NCBI RefSeq assembly: GCF_040564635.1
Contig: NZ_CP159837.1
Coordinates: 747,001-811,000, forward strand
Source of the DNA: Planktothricoides raciborskii GIHE-MW2
GTDB taxonomy: Bacteria; Cyanobacteriota; Cyanobacteriia; Cyanobacteriales; Laspinemataceae
DNA length: 64,000 nt
Direction of reading: 5' to 3'
Below are positions 7,436 to 15,980 of this stretch, one piece after another. The stretch's first letter is position 1, and every line of letters begins with the position of its first letter. Under the pieces are notes generated by a model that was not told where the DNA came from, made no database searches, and saw only the letters and a list, made by a program, of their open reading frames with translations. A program made the position numbers and the translations under genes.

Positions 7436-8251
7436 ATGAATATTCAACAATTTGGTCAATTAGTTCCCATTCCTTCAGTTCCGCGTCAGCTTTGTGAAGG
7501 GTTTGCCCGACAAATGCAGCCAGAACGCGCTGAAGCCGTCAAGCAAAGAGCGATCGCGGTTTGGGTGGTGTCCCGCTATCTTGATCGCTATAATTACCAA
7601 TCCGATTATACCCAAAGTAGCGCCTGGAATTTAGCTTTACAAGCCCTAACCGAGTTAGCGGATTTAGAAATAAAAGAAGGCGAAATATCTTTAGGAATAG
7701 TTGAATGTATTCCGATAGCTGAGTCGGCGGAAACTTTGGAAATTCCCGAACAAGCAGTGATGAGCGATCGCATAGCTTATATTGCGGTAGAAATAAATCC
7801 CGAAAATACCTGGGGGGCGATCGTTGGGTTTACCCCAGCCTTAGAAATAGAATTTCCCGAATTAAGTATCGATCGCGATAACTTATTGCCAGCGGATCAA
7901 CTCTTGGATTTATTAGATCATGCTAAAAATATAGCAGAAAAAGCAGAAAAAGATATCTGGGAACCGTTAAAAAATTATGATTGGCTAAAAAATCTTGGGG
8001 AAGAATGGTTTACGGAAAACCGCCAAGCAATTATCGCCCAATTAGAACGCGCTCTATTATTAGAAAATGAGGCAGTCTGGCAAATTGAATCTGCTGCCCA
8101 AGAAATTGAAGCATTGATAGGTCAATTTGCGGCAGTAGAATCAAGCAAAGAATTAGTGATGAGTCGAGAAGATGCAACAGATAGCAAGCGGCAGGAGTTG
8201 CGCCAGATTATTGGGGGATTATTCCGGTCTTTGCGAGATAACCAGAAGTAA
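7436..8251 (+). CDS. DUF1822 family protein
   Basis: The protein has 271 residues and starts at ATG 7436 after AGGAG and AAGGA. It fits the cyanobacterial DUF1822 family: an AVWVVSRYL helix, a YQSDYTQSSAWN segment, an acidic middle and a helical C-terminal half (FTENRQAIIAQLERALLLENEAVW). No catalytic motif or membrane span is visible. From memory, DUF1822 genes often sit beside sigma-like and CHAT or FHA genes in cyanobacteria. Its place right after the sigma-like factor makes an anti-sigma or substrate role worth testing, but the sequence does not show one. Confidence 0.75.
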   Translation: MNIQQFGQLVPIPSVPRQLCEGFARQMQPERAEAVKQRAIAVWVVSRYLDRYNYQSDYTQSSAWNLALQALTELADLEIKEGEISLGIVECIPIAESAETLEIPEQAVMSDRIAYIAVEINPENTWGAIVGFTPALEIEFPELSIDRDNLLPADQLLDLLDHAKNIAEKAEKDIWEPLKNYDWLKNLGEEWFTENRQAIIAQLERALLLENEAVWQIESAAQEIEALIGQFAAVESSKELVMSREDATDSKRQELRQIIGGLFRSLRDNQK

Positions 8252-8420
8252 TATAAGTAGGTGAACATAATTAATTGCACTTTTCGTTCCCCGCCGATAG
8301 GCTGTGGATTCCCGCCTGCGCGGGAATGACAGTTTTTCTCCCGATCTGGTCTGTAGTGCATTTATTTCTGCCCACCTACTTAGTTGTTCTGAGTGCAGTT
8401 GAGACAACTATATTTGCGTA

Positions 8421-8453
8421 ATTTGCATAAATTTTCCCCAATTGACCGTTAAC
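8421..8453 (+). promoter_or_regulatory. bipartite promoter-like motif, site C
   Basis: TGCATA starts at 8424 and CGTTAA at 8447, the same 17-base spacer as sites A and B. The CGTTAA box runs into the hairpin at 8452-8482. Confidence 0.5.
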
Positions 8454-8482
8454 GCTTTAGGAGAAACCTAGAGCGTTTTTTT
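8452..8482 (+). terminator. intrinsic terminator
   Basis: Arms ACGCTTTAGG (8452-8461) and CCTAGAGCGT (8467-8476) pair with one G-T wobble, followed by seven T. It would end the transcript of the sigma-like and DUF1822 genes, or attenuate one arising from site C. Confidence 0.7.
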
Positions 8483-8507
8483 ATGCCTGACAACAGACGG
8501 TTGGCAA

Positions 8508-8540
8508 GTTTGCATAAAAATTGCTCCAAAGTAAGTTGAT
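8508..8540 (+). promoter_or_regulatory. bipartite promoter-like motif, site D
   Basis: TTTGCATAAA is intact. The second box is AGTTGA at 8534, at the same spacing. It lies just after the terminator, 66 bases before the gene at 8606, so it is the likely promoter of that gene. Confidence 0.5.
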
Positions 8541-8605
8541 TATATAGCAGCAAAAATCAAATATCTATACCTATATAACCTATATAAGGGCAAGAGGACA
8601 AAAAA

Positions 8606-9043
8606 ATGGACCATATTGCTAATATTTTTCCCAATGTTATTCCCGCCATGACCGCCCCAAACGGCTCGTCTCCGTTACTTCCGGTGGTACTCCAGGCGAT
8701 CGCCTCTTCTCAAGTACCTGCTAATACCTTACCCTACGCCGTCCACTGGCATATTCCCACTTGTAAATATGCCCAAGCAAAACCCTTTATCAAGAAATTA
8801 ACTCTACCGGCTGGGGGGAACAATACGACTTTTTCTCATGGCAGTTGGTGGAATCCAGTGACTCAAACTTGGGTTACGGAACCAGTTCTGCTGGTTAAAT
8901 CTTTTATGACTGGTGATGTGTTGCACCGACATCTTGACGCGATGCTGCGAGAGTCCTATCGCATGGGTCAAGCCCTGGGAGAACAGGCGATCGCGATGGA
9001 TCTCTCGATCAACGATGCCATGTTAATCATTCCCACCGGCTAA
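8606..9043 (+). CDS. unrecognised protein behind promoter-like sites C and D
   Basis: This 145-residue protein has ATG 8606 eight bases after AGAGGA. No family is recognised. It has a hydrophobic, Pro/Ala-rich N-terminal third (VIPAMTAPNGSSPLLPVVLQAI), a central part rich in aromatic residues (HWHIPTCKYA, SHGSWWNPVTQTWVTEP) and a helical end (LHRHLDAMLRESYRMGQALGEQ). There is no signal peptide. It has its own upstream terminator and promoter-like sites, so it is probably transcribed alone but controlled together with its neighbours. Confidence 0.6.
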   Translation: MDHIANIFPNVIPAMTAPNGSSPLLPVVLQAIASSQVPANTLPYAVHWHIPTCKYAQAKPFIKKLTLPAGGNNTTFSHGSWWNPVTQTWVTEPVLLVKSFMTGDVLHRHLDAMLRESYRMGQALGEQAIAMDLSINDAMLIIPTG

Positions 9044-9151
9044 TTGATTTAAATCTCCTCTCAGGTGGGCAGGGGCGCGGCGGCTTGCGCCTCTTGTCTT
9101 TTTCAGCAAAATTGTAGGTTGGTTTGACCCCAGGAAACTCAACAAAATCAC

Positions 9152-9200
9152 GAGGCAGAGCCTCTAGAATGGCATTCCCAGGCTCTGCCTGGGAACGAGA
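9152..9200. repeat. double-palindrome element (GAGGCAGAGCCTC family)
   Basis: GAGGCAGAGCCTC is followed by CCCAGGCTCTGCCTGGG and then AACGAGAA. Similar copies are at 26137-26192, 32060-32120 and 34501-34555. It lies in the 331-base gap before the membrane protein gene. Confidence 0.7.
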
Positions 9201-9229
9201 AATAACGAGAAATACGGGAACGAGAAATA

Positions 9230-9262
9230 ATTTGCATAAAAAACTTCCCCACAATCGTTAAT
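9230..9262 (+). promoter_or_regulatory. bipartite promoter-like motif, site E
   Basis: TGCATA starts at 9233 and CGTTAA at 9256, both boxes complete and at the standard 17-base spacing. It lies about 110 bases upstream of the membrane protein gene at 9375. Confidence 0.55.
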
Positions 9263-9374
9263 CCTTTAAGACCCAAGACATAAGCCTCATTTAAGCCTCC
9301 CTTTTGCAGGGTGGTTGGGGGTATCAACACCACGCAGTCATTAAAAGCAGTGATTATAAAAGGAAGCAAAACCG

Positions 9375-10559
9375 ATGACTAACCCACTCACATTTTATCA
9401 AATTCCTGACCCGAAGGAAGAAGCCAAACAAGCTGCTGAAACCATCCGCGAACATCATCCCGAACTGCTAGAAATCCCCCCAAAACCAACGGGATGGAAA
9501 TTGGCATTCCAAAAAATTATGGGAGGATGTAATTTTCTAAAAAACCTGGTATTTGCCAATCCTGATGAATTTTATGGCAAAAATTACGCGACCGATGAGT
9601 TAGTGGAACATTCTCGCCTGACTGCCCGCGTGGTGAGTATTGGTAGCCTCCTTAATGGGATCACAAATCAACCAATTTTATTCTTTGCTTTTAAAGATTT
9701 TGGCAACGGAGTCGCGATTATTTCTAGCGTAATTCTGAATGTGCTAATCGTTAAATTTACCAACGATAATGGCACCGCTGTAGCCGGACGAAAATACGGC
9801 AACCGTGCCTGGGCTCGTGCTGGGGCTGCTGGGATGATTTCTATGAGTATCCTCCAATCGATCGCCGCTGGGGTAGGCTGCGAAGCGATGAATAATCGCC
9901 CGGAACTTAGCCGATTAAAAGCTAGTTTGTTGATTGCCCAGCAAACAGAAAATCTGGAAAATATGTCGGTGACTAGCGAGGCTTTAGAAAGTGCCCGCGC
10001 CGAATATGCAGCGGCTTTACGGGAGTTTAAAGCTATGGATCGCAGTGCAGCTAACTGGGATACTTTTTATGTGCGCTTATTCGGTGCCTGGAGCGATCGC
10101 AGTCGGAGTTGGAGTCAAGTTTCCACGGAAAATTTATCCTTAGAACAGCGGGTTTTGCGCTTAGAACAGGAAGCCGGGAAAATCAAAGCCCAAGCCAAAC
10201 AAGATTGGCAGAAAAAATTAGCTAAACGGCAAGAATTAGGGGATGATGTCTTATTTCTCCAAGACCAAATGCCTCAATTATTTACCCGCCATTTTGATGA
10301 AAATTACGAACTGCGATCGGGCACCGAAACCATCCGCCTTGCCGCCCTTAATCTTAACGATAAACTGATGCGATTAGATATTGCCGGACTAGGATTTCCC
10401 TTGTTTTTCCTGGTTCTTTCTGTTGTCACCAGCGGCGCCGCTTGTTGGATGACTCTTGCCCATGCTGAACGGGAAGATACAGCCATGTCCAGAGATGATG
10501 CGGTAGGAGAAGCATTGATTACTTATTTAGAGGATTTAATTCGGGCAGCCGAGGATTAG
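9375..10559 (+). CDS. membrane protein with a long coiled coil, unrecognised
   Basis: The protein has 394 residues. ATG 9375 follows AAGGA. The first about 80 residues are soluble. Hydrophobic spans follow at about 84-130 (VVSIGSLLNGI..., VAIISSVILNVLIV) and about 145-170 (GAAGMISMSILQSIAAGVG). Residues about 180-300 are highly charged and helical, likely a coiled coil. A last span lies at about 338-360 (LGFPLFFLVLSVVTSGAACWMTL), and the tail is acidic. No family is recognised. The layout suggests a membrane-anchored sensor or scaffold. Promoter-like site E links it to the locus. Confidence 0.7.
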   Translation: MTNPLTFYQIPDPKEEAKQAAETIREHHPELLEIPPKPTGWKLAFQKIMGGCNFLKNLVFANPDEFYGKNYATDELVEHSRLTARVVSIGSLLNGITNQPILFFAFKDFGNGVAIISSVILNVLIVKFTNDNGTAVAGRKYGNRAWARAGAAGMISMSILQSIAAGVGCEAMNNRPELSRLKASLLIAQQTENLENMSVTSEALESARAEYAAALREFKAMDRSAANWDTFYVRLFGAWSDRSRSWSQVSTENLSLEQRVLRLEQEAGKIKAQAKQDWQKKLAKRQELGDDVLFLQDQMPQLFTRHFDENYELRSGTETIRLAALNLNDKLMRLDIAGLGFPLFFLVLSVVTSGAACWMTLAHAEREDTAMSRDDAVGEALITYLEDLIRAAED

Positions 10560-10670
10560 TTTTTTCAAGGGTGTGGGGCGGCGATCGGGGTGTGGGAAGC
10601 CGCCATCGGCCGCCATCGGTGTGGGGGGAAGAGAGAAAAGAGAATAGAGAAAAGAGAATAGAGAATTTTC

Positions 10671-10846
10671 CTATGCATCCTCTTTCCTATGCATCCTCTT
10701 TCCTATGCATCCTCTTTCCTCTTTCCTATGCATCCTCTTTCCTCTCTCCTCTTTCCTCTTTCCTATGCATCCTCTTTCCTCTTTCCTATGCATCCTCTTT
10801 CCTCTCTTCCCCTACACCCTACACCCTACACCCTACACCCTACACC
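10671..10846. repeat. low-complexity tandem repeats
   Basis: About seven irregular copies of CCTATGCATCCTCTTT, spaced by CTTTCCTCT runs, are followed by five copies of CCTACAC. They lie in the 369-base gap after the membrane protein. An open frame through them is only a by-product of the repeat. Confidence 0.8.
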
Positions 10847-10849
10847 CCA

Positions 10850-10882
10850 GTTTGCATAAAAATTAGTGGCTATTCCGTAATT
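10850..10882 (+). promoter_or_regulatory. bipartite promoter-like motif, site F
   Basis: TTTGCATAAA is intact with TGCATA at 10853. The second box reads CGTAAT at 10876, same spacing. It directly follows the low-complexity repeats and lies about 47 bases upstream of the gene at 10929. Confidence 0.5.
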
Positions 10883-10928
10883 AATTTAACAGCCATTTAA
10901 CAGAAATCAACCAAAGGAGAGGTATTCC

Positions 10929-11621
10929 ATGCAAGACTATAACCAACCAGACCAAAACCGTAACCTCCTGCATCTAGTTGATTCTAATTCAATCCAGGAA
11001 ACAGTGAGCGATCGCAGTCTTTTGCGCCGATTTATTGCCCAATATCGTCAGACGGGGCAATGTCAAACTTTGCCTCAGTTAATCGAAATCGCCCGACTCG
11101 CACGGCAAGGACAATTAATCACACCAAAAGAAGCCCGGATTTTATTAGCAGATTTAGCGGAAATAGAGGCAAATTTGCCAACTATTGCCCAGAATTTAAC
11201 TATTTTGGTTGCCGCAGAGTTTAATAGTAATATCCAGCCAATTTTTCAACCTGAAAAAGGCTTAAATTTAATCCAAAATTTAACCGAAATAGGCGAATAT
11301 TTGGATAAATTAATGGCGATCGGGCGTAACCATCCCGACCCAGAAGAACCGGGAGTTAAAGAAGGGTTTGCTCCTTGTTATATGGACACCATCAAACGAG
11401 TCAATGATTTGCGCTATGACTTAGCGTATCTTCGGGAACATTTACTCCCCCAAAGTCTGACCATTATGGGCAAGCAAAATGATTATGTTCATCTACAACT
11501 TAACACTATTTTAGATGTAATTAATGACCTTTATTACACGGCAATGGCATTGTTGCCTAGGTTGCGAGAAAACATTACTCGTAAAGTTCCACAAATGTTA
11601 GGTTCGCTGTCGGATGGCTAA
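10929..11621 (+). CDS. helical protein of unknown function in the CHAT/sigma locus
   Basis: The protein has 230 residues and ATG 10929 follows AGGAGAGG. No known family is recognised. It is mostly predicted helical, with Leu-rich stretches (LPQLIEIARLARQGQLITPKEARILLADLAEIEANLP; LQLNTILDVINDLYYTAMALLPRLRENI), and has no signal or membrane span. Site F just upstream suggests co-regulation with the genes at 815, 8606 and 9375. Confidence 0.65.
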   Translation: MQDYNQPDQNRNLLHLVDSNSIQETVSDRSLLRRFIAQYRQTGQCQTLPQLIEIARLARQGQLITPKEARILLADLAEIEANLPTIAQNLTILVAAEFNSNIQPIFQPEKGLNLIQNLTEIGEYLDKLMAIGRNHPDPEEPGVKEGFAPCYMDTIKRVNDLRYDLAYLREHLLPQSLTIMGKQNDYVHLQLNTILDVINDLYYTAMALLPRLRENITRKVPQMLGSLSDG

Positions 11622-11660
11622 ACCAATCTAGCACCCAAAAAATAGGTTGTAAATTCATTG

Positions 11661-11735
11661 CGGCAAGGACAAAGCATTCGCGATTTCAGGTTATCGATCC
11701 TAATCAATATTTTGACGTGAATGCTTTGCCCCTAC
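11661..11735. repeat. AAGCATTC inverted repeat element
   Basis: GGCAAGGACAAAGCATTC and GAATGCTTTGCCCCTAC face each other across about 40 bases. A related element lies at about 40091-40163. Confidence 0.6.
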
Positions 11736-11795
11736 ATTCTGAATATATCCTAAAAAAATCAAAACAGCTTACTAAATAACCAGAGAGGATTAATT

Positions 11796-12395
11796 ATGTT
11801 TGACTTATTTAAGGCGTTCTTTAATGGTAATTATAGCGCCCATTACGATAAAACTGACAATCATCAACCGCTTAAAACTACCATGAATGGGCGGGAATTT
11901 CGCGAACGGTTAGAAAAGGGCGATCGCCAATTCAATAACTTATTATTATCCAAGGTTGATTTACGGGAATTGGATTTAAGTAACTTGGTATTAACCGATA
12001 GTATCTTACAAGATAGCGATTTAAGTTATGCTTGTTTAATCAATGCTAACTTTAGCCGCACCAAATGCGATCGCAGCAACTTTACTGGTAGTTTACTAAA
12101 CGGAGCCAACTTATTTGAAATCAGCTTATGCGGGGCAAACCTTAGCCATTGCCATGCCATAAATGTTAATTTTAGCCGCGCCGATTTAACTAGCGCTAAC
12201 TTAACCTGGACTAACCTGAGAGGGGCAAATCTTTACCGCACCAATTTAACCGGAGTTAACCTTTCCGGGGCTAACTTAGAAGGGGCAAACTTTGAGCATT
12301 CTAGCCGCGACAATATAGACTTAAAAATGTTACGCTTATCCGTAGGATCGCGAATTATTCAAAAAACAAAACCTGGATTTTACTTCGGAGAGTAA
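11796..12395 (+). CDS. pentapeptide-repeat protein
   Basis: The protein has 199 residues and ATG 11796 follows AGAGGA. A non-repeat opening of about 30 residues ends in FRERLEKGDRQFNN. About 25 pentapeptide units follow (A(N/D)LxG/S, e.g. GANLFEISLCGANLSHC, GANLYRTNLTGVNLSGANLEGANF), and there is a short basic tail. The fold is a right-handed beta-helix; the function is unknown. None of the bipartite motifs precedes it. Purine-rich GAGAGGAG repeats follow the stop at 12395-12445. Confidence 0.85.
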   Translation: MFDLFKAFFNGNYSAHYDKTDNHQPLKTTMNGREFRERLEKGDRQFNNLLLSKVDLRELDLSNLVLTDSILQDSDLSYACLINANFSRTKCDRSNFTGSLLNGANLFEISLCGANLSHCHAINVNFSRADLTSANLTWTNLRGANLYRTNLTGVNLSGANLEGANFEHSSRDNIDLKMLRLSVGSRIIQKTKPGFYFGE

Positions 12396-12564
12396 AGAGG
12401 AGAGAGGAGAGAGGAGAGAGGAGAGAGGAGAGAGGAGAAAGGAAAGAGAATTTTACTCTTTACTATTTCCTCTTTAATCTATCCTCTTTACTCTATCCTC
12501 TTTACTCTATCCTCTATCCTTGACTTGCCAAAAAATATGTGATTCTATGTGCCACAATTATTTC

Positions 12565-13662
12565 CTAAAAAGAAATAATCAAATAGCCATTTTGGAATTT
12601 AGCGCCTTTAACGGGTTTACCTCGCAACTGATTAGGTAGGAAAATATTGCGCCGTTGATCGCCTGCTTCAATGGTAACTTCCGGGCCATATTGTAATAGT
12701 TTGACCTGCTTTTTATCAAAAGTGGGCAAATATAACCGGACTGTCCCCGATACCACGTCAATTTCTACCGAACGAGGGGCTTGTGTGGCTTTGGTGAAAT
12801 CCGGTAAAGCCGCGATCGCACCTTGCCAATCATCCCCAGACCGCTGGGGGATTGCTGCCAGATCCAAGGGGGCAAATTCAGCTTTTAATTCTTCGCTAAC
12901 GGATGCTTGGTTTGCCAGCACCCCAGCCACCGTTAAACCGACTTGTTGGGCGCTGCCCCACAAATAACGGGCGGTAGCTATGGCAGTTTTATCCTGAGTC
13001 GTCACCAAATAAGCCACGACCCGCTGGGGATCGGATACCGCCGTTTTCCCTCGATCCAGCAGGTTATTCACTTCCTGGGCTGGCTTACCGCCAATATCAT
13101 CACTACTCCAACTCACGTTAAAAACCGCACTGGTGACAGGTTGGACAAAGGGTGACAAGGCTTTACCGAGATCCGACTGCGCCAACACATCCTTAAAACG
13201 GCGCAAATACCAACTGAGAATTTCTGGCATCCCCAACATCCGCAGGGTATGCTTATCGCCGCTGCCATCATAGACGATCGCATCATAATCACCCGCTGCA
13301 TCATACTCGCGAATCGCATTCAAGGCTAAGGCGCTATCCATCCCCGGTAAAACACCGAGTTCTTGACCATAAACTTCTTTAAAAAAAGGAGTGCGGACAT
13401 ATTCCGCTTCCAGTTTTTTCAACTGTTCCCAACTCCGATCTAGGAGTACCGCTGACTCCAACTGCACTGCCTTCAACTTCGGGGCAATTTCTTGTGGATC
13501 TGGGCCAACGGTCTGACCTAGAATTAGCCCAAATGTTGGGCTAGTATCTTGACTCGCGAGCAGCACCCGCTTGCCTTGGGCGGCCAAACTCCGGGCAGCG
13601 GCGATCGCCATTGTGGTTTTCCCTGTCCCACCCTTACCTAAAAACGTCAAAATCAAAGCCAT
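12565..13662 (-). CDS. Get3/ArsA-like ATPase
   Basis: The protein has 365 residues. The N terminus carries the deviant Walker A of the family (FLGKGGTGKTT, residues 7-17), followed by a switch-like region (QDTSPTFGLILG) and the Walker B-like IVYDGSGDKHT. The last about 80 residues (VEIDVVSGTVRLYLPTF... PNQLRGKPVKGAKFQNGYLIISF) look like the HSP20/alpha-crystallin-type domain that closes cyanobacterial and plastid Get3 homologues. Such ATPases deliver tail-anchored membrane proteins; the role here is inferred from family. The Cys metal-binding pairs of true ArsA are not seen. It stands alone on the minus strand. Confidence 0.85.
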   Translation of the reverse strand: MALILTFLGKGGTGKTTMAIAAARSLAAQGKRVLLASQDTSPTFGLILGQTVGPDPQEIAPKLKAVQLESAVLLDRSWEQLKKLEAEYVRTPFFKEVYGQELGVLPGMDSALALNAIREYDAAGDYDAIVYDGSGDKHTLRMLGMPEILSWYLRRFKDVLAQSDLGKALSPFVQPVTSAVFNVSWSSDDIGGKPAQEVNNLLDRGKTAVSDPQRVVAYLVTTQDKTAIATARYLWGSAQQVGLTVAGVLANQASVSEELKAEFAPLDLAAIPQRSGDDWQGAIAALPDFTKATQAPRSVEIDVVSGTVRLYLPTFDKKQVKLLQYGPEVTIEAGDQRRNIFLPNQLRGKPVKGAKFQNGYLIISF

Positions 13663-13874
13663 AAGTTTCTGGTTGTAGCTTCTTGCTTGCTATTTGACGT
13701 TCAATATTAATCTTTATCGGCGGATTTGGCATGACTGACACGAATTAAATCGCGCCCCCCAAACCCCCAAAACGAGGAGAGAGGTTCTAATGAGAGAGGA
13801 GAGAGAATTTTCCTCTTTCCTCTTTCATGGTTCACCTCTTTCCTCTCTTCGCATGGATCTGGATGGGTTTGGAA

Positions 13875-14075
13875 CTATTGCACCACTTGCACTTCGTCTT
13901 CAAAAAACCAAGTGGAAACGCCGTTGCCAAAATCAACCACTACGCCGACACCGCTGCCGTCAGTCATTTTGAAATCCTTAACGGTGCCCATCGGATTTTG
14001 CTTGATTTTTTCAATAACATCAGCGGCCATCTTTTGTCTGAGACGGAGGACTTTTACCTTTTGTCCGATTTTCAT
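13875..14075 (-). CDS. petP: PetP-like cytochrome b6f accessory protein (DUF2862)
   Basis: The protein has 66 residues from ATG 14075 (MKIGQKVKVLRLRQKM); the frame stays open upstream, but homologues start here. The signature GTVKDFKMTDGSGVGVVVDF...TWFFEDEV is that of PetP, a small SH3-like peripheral subunit of the cyanobacterial cytochrome b6f complex that affects linear electron flow. petB and petD lie 4.5 kb away on the plus strand. hisF is divergent on the other side. Recognition is by conserved sequence; whether this copy binds b6f is not shown. Confidence 0.8.
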   Translation of the reverse strand: MKIGQKVKVLRLRQKMAADVIEKIKQNPMGTVKDFKMTDGSGVGVVVDFGNGVSTWFFEDEVQVVQ

Positions 14076-14284
14076 TGCAACTGTAATTCCTGTAATTATC
14101 TTGGGTGAATCATTCCACAGTTTATCAGCGATTCGCGCAACTGCGATCCGATCGCTCGCGGAATCGCATCCCATAGATTCTCCCAGTGAGACAATTAGAC
14201 TGGATCGCAGCCGGTGGTAGAAAAATCATGTAATTTGAAACCCGCTGCGATCGCAATTATCGACCATCACTACTGAGAATTACC

Positions 14285-15052
14285 ATGCTTGCGAAAAGAA
14301 TCTTGCCTTGTTTAGATGTCAAAGCCGGTCGCGTTGTTAAAGGAGTCAACTTTGTCAACCTCCAAGACGCGGGCGACCCGGTAGAATTGGCCAAAGTTTA
14401 CAATGATGCCGGGGCCGATGAATTGGTTTTTTTGGACATCACCGCCACCCATGAAGACCGCGACATCATTATTGATGTGGTGTATCGCACAGCGGAACAA
14501 GTATTTATCCCCCTCACCGTGGGCGGAGGAATTCAATCCTTAGATACCATTAAACAACTGTTACGGGCGGGCGCCGATAAAGTCAGCATTAACTCATCAG
14601 CGGTACGCGATCCAGATTTTGTCAACCGGGCCAGCGATCGCTTTGGCAATCAATGCATCGTAGTGGCGATCGATGCCCGTCGGCGCACGGACCTCAACAA
14701 TCCGGGCTGGGATGTCTATGTCCGTGGGGGGCGGGAAAATACCGGCATTGACGCGATCGCCTGGGCCAAAGAAGTCACCCAGCGGGGCGCCGGGGAACTC
14801 CTCGTCACCAGCATGGATGCCGATGGCACCCAAGCGGGCTATGACTTAGAACTCACTCGCACCATTGCCGAACAAGTAGAAATTCCCGTGATTGCCTCTG
14901 GTGGGGCAGGCAACTGCCAACATATTTACGAAGCCCTCACAGAGGGTAAATCCGAAGCCGCACTCCTGGCATCATTACTGCACTACGGTCAACTCTCCGT
15001 TGCCGAAATTAAAAATTACTTAGCCGAACACCATGTCCCCGTGCGTCGATAA
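14285..15052 (+). CDS. hisF: imidazole glycerol phosphate synthase cyclase subunit HisF
   Basis: The protein has 255 residues, normal for HisF. It opens with [19 protein letters not shown], including catalytic Asp11. The second catalytic aspartate lies in VVAIDARR. The phosphate-binding loops TVGGGIQS and [11 protein letters not shown] are intact. With HisH it makes imidazole glycerol phosphate and AICAR in histidine synthesis. No other his gene is near, as is common in cyanobacteria where his genes are scattered. A GC hairpin follows the stop. Confidence 0.97.
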   Translation: MLAKRILPCLDVKAGRVVKGVNFVNLQDAGDPVELAKVYNDAGADELVFLDITATHEDRDIIIDVVYRTAEQVFIPLTVGGGIQSLDTIKQLLRAGADKVSINSSAVRDPDFVNRASDRFGNQCIVVAIDARRRTDLNNPGWDVYVRGGRENTGIDAIAWAKEVTQRGAGELLVTSMDADGTQAGYDLELTRTIAEQVEIPVIASGGAGNCQHIYEALTEGKSEAALLASLLHYGQLSVAEIKNYLAEHHVPVRR

Positions 15053-15080
15053 TCATCCCTAAGTAAATCATTTTCTTGTA

Positions 15081-15102
15081 GGGGCGTTTACCGAAACGCC
15101 CC
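15081..15102 (+). terminator. hairpin after hisF
   Basis: Perfect nine-base arms GGGGCGTTT and AAACGCCCC with a four-base loop, followed by a TTATTTAT run. Placed 28 bases after the hisF stop. Confidence 0.65.
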
Positions 15103-15264
15103 TTATTTATAGTTGGTTATATGCAACTCACCGATTCCCGATCAATCATTTTATCGAAAAATTGACCGATTTCTAGTCCAATAATTAATTTTTGCCGAAC
15201 AATACCTCATTTTTTTAACGAACTGTTACAATGCTTCATATAAATAGCCGATATATGTAAAGTT

Positions 15265-15576
15265 ATGTTTTTGATCCTCATTTTTATCGTCGCTTTGGTT
15301 GCCTGGTCACTGCATCTGATGCAAGAAGCCTTTGACCGTCAGGAGTCCTCCTTAATCTTGGCAGGGACTCTCGTGGCGATGGCGGCAGCGGCGATGCTGG
15401 CCGTTTACTTCCTCGTCGGGGATTGCATGGTGTATTTAAATCGGATGGCCGAATACTCTGCCGAATTTAGTCAATATCCTGACCCCATGAATTCAGCGAT
15501 CGTCACTGCCCAAGCGGAACCGGGGTTAACGGAATACTACCAAGTGGTAGACGCGGACTTGATCTCTATCCCCTAG
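15265..15576 (+). CDS. small membrane protein, unrecognised
   Basis: The protein has 103 residues with ATG 15265. There are two hydrophobic segments, about residues 1-18 (MFLILIFIVALVAWSLHL) and about 30-52 (LILAGTLVAMAAAAMLAVYFLVG), and then a polar acidic tail. No ribosome binding site is clear and no family is recognised. Position between hisF and tRNA-Ala gives no hint of a role. Confidence 0.5.
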   Translation: MFLILIFIVALVAWSLHLMQEAFDRQESSLILAGTLVAMAAAAMLAVYFLVGDCMVYLNRMAEYSAEFSQYPDPMNSAIVTAQAEPGLTEYYQVVDADLISIP

Positions 15577-15695
15577 GGCGGCGTTACGGGTAATTTATGG
15601 GCTGAAACTATATCTCCGCTTAGGTTTGAGCCTTTTATAGATTGGGATTTTGTCAGACTCGTTCACCCATCCCCAAAAAATTTTTGACAAAACAC

Positions 15696-15728
15696 TTGAC
15701 AAAATAGGAGTAATTAGGAGATTATATA
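15696..15728 (+). promoter_or_regulatory. candidate promoter of tRNA-Ala
   Basis: TTGACA at 15696-15701 is perfect; another TTGACA lies at 15684. A TATATA-rich block at 15722-15730 could serve as -10, though the spacing to the nearest good match is long (about 20 bases). Confidence 0.4.
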
Positions 15729-15739
15729 TAAGGCAGTCG

Positions 15740-15812
15740 GGGGCTATAGCTCAGTTGGTAGAGCACCTCAATGGCATTGAGGGGGCCAGCGGTTCGAGTC
15801 CGCTTAGCTCCA
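15740..15812 (+). tRNA. tRNA-Ala (anticodon GGC)
   Basis: The sequence folds into a full cloverleaf. The acceptor arm GGGGCTA pairs with TAGCTCC with one G-U. The D arm is GCTC/GAGC, and the anticodon stem CCTCA/TGAGG encloses ATGGCAT (anticodon GGC). The T arm is AGCGG-TTCGAGT-CCGCT, and the discriminator base is A. It has 73 bases and no encoded CCA, as is usual in cyanobacteria. Confidence 0.96.
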
Positions 15813-15840
15813 TTCCGCAAATAATCAATCAAATAAAAAG

Positions 15841-15884
15841 TGCCTTAATTGATCCAGCGATCGACATAAATTAAGGCAATTTTT
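15841..15884 (+). terminator. terminator after tRNA-Ala
   Basis: TGCCTTAATT (15841-15850) and AATTAAGGCA (15869-15878) are perfect ten-base arms, followed by ATTTTTATTT. Confidence 0.75.
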
Positions 15885-15980
15885 ATTTGCCATGAGATGA
15901 GTCTTGGTAGTTCAGCCGGTCAATGTGGCGATTCCCGTAAGGAATCGGATATGCACGCGGAATCGCTCATAATGCGGATA

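Larger units (their letters stand above)
8252..8605. other. regulatory gap between DUF1822 and the next gene
   Basis: No gene is seen in these 354 bases. They contain a palindrome (8308-8327, ATTCCCGC...GCGGGAAT), promoter-like sites C and D, and a terminator-like hairpin between them. Confidence 0.6.

Noticed and set aside
10571-10900. A 109-codon frame
   Set aside because: It translates the CCTATGCATCC and CCTACAC repeats only, with no protein features.
15650-15874. A 74-codon frame
   Set aside because: It runs through tRNA-Ala and its promoter.
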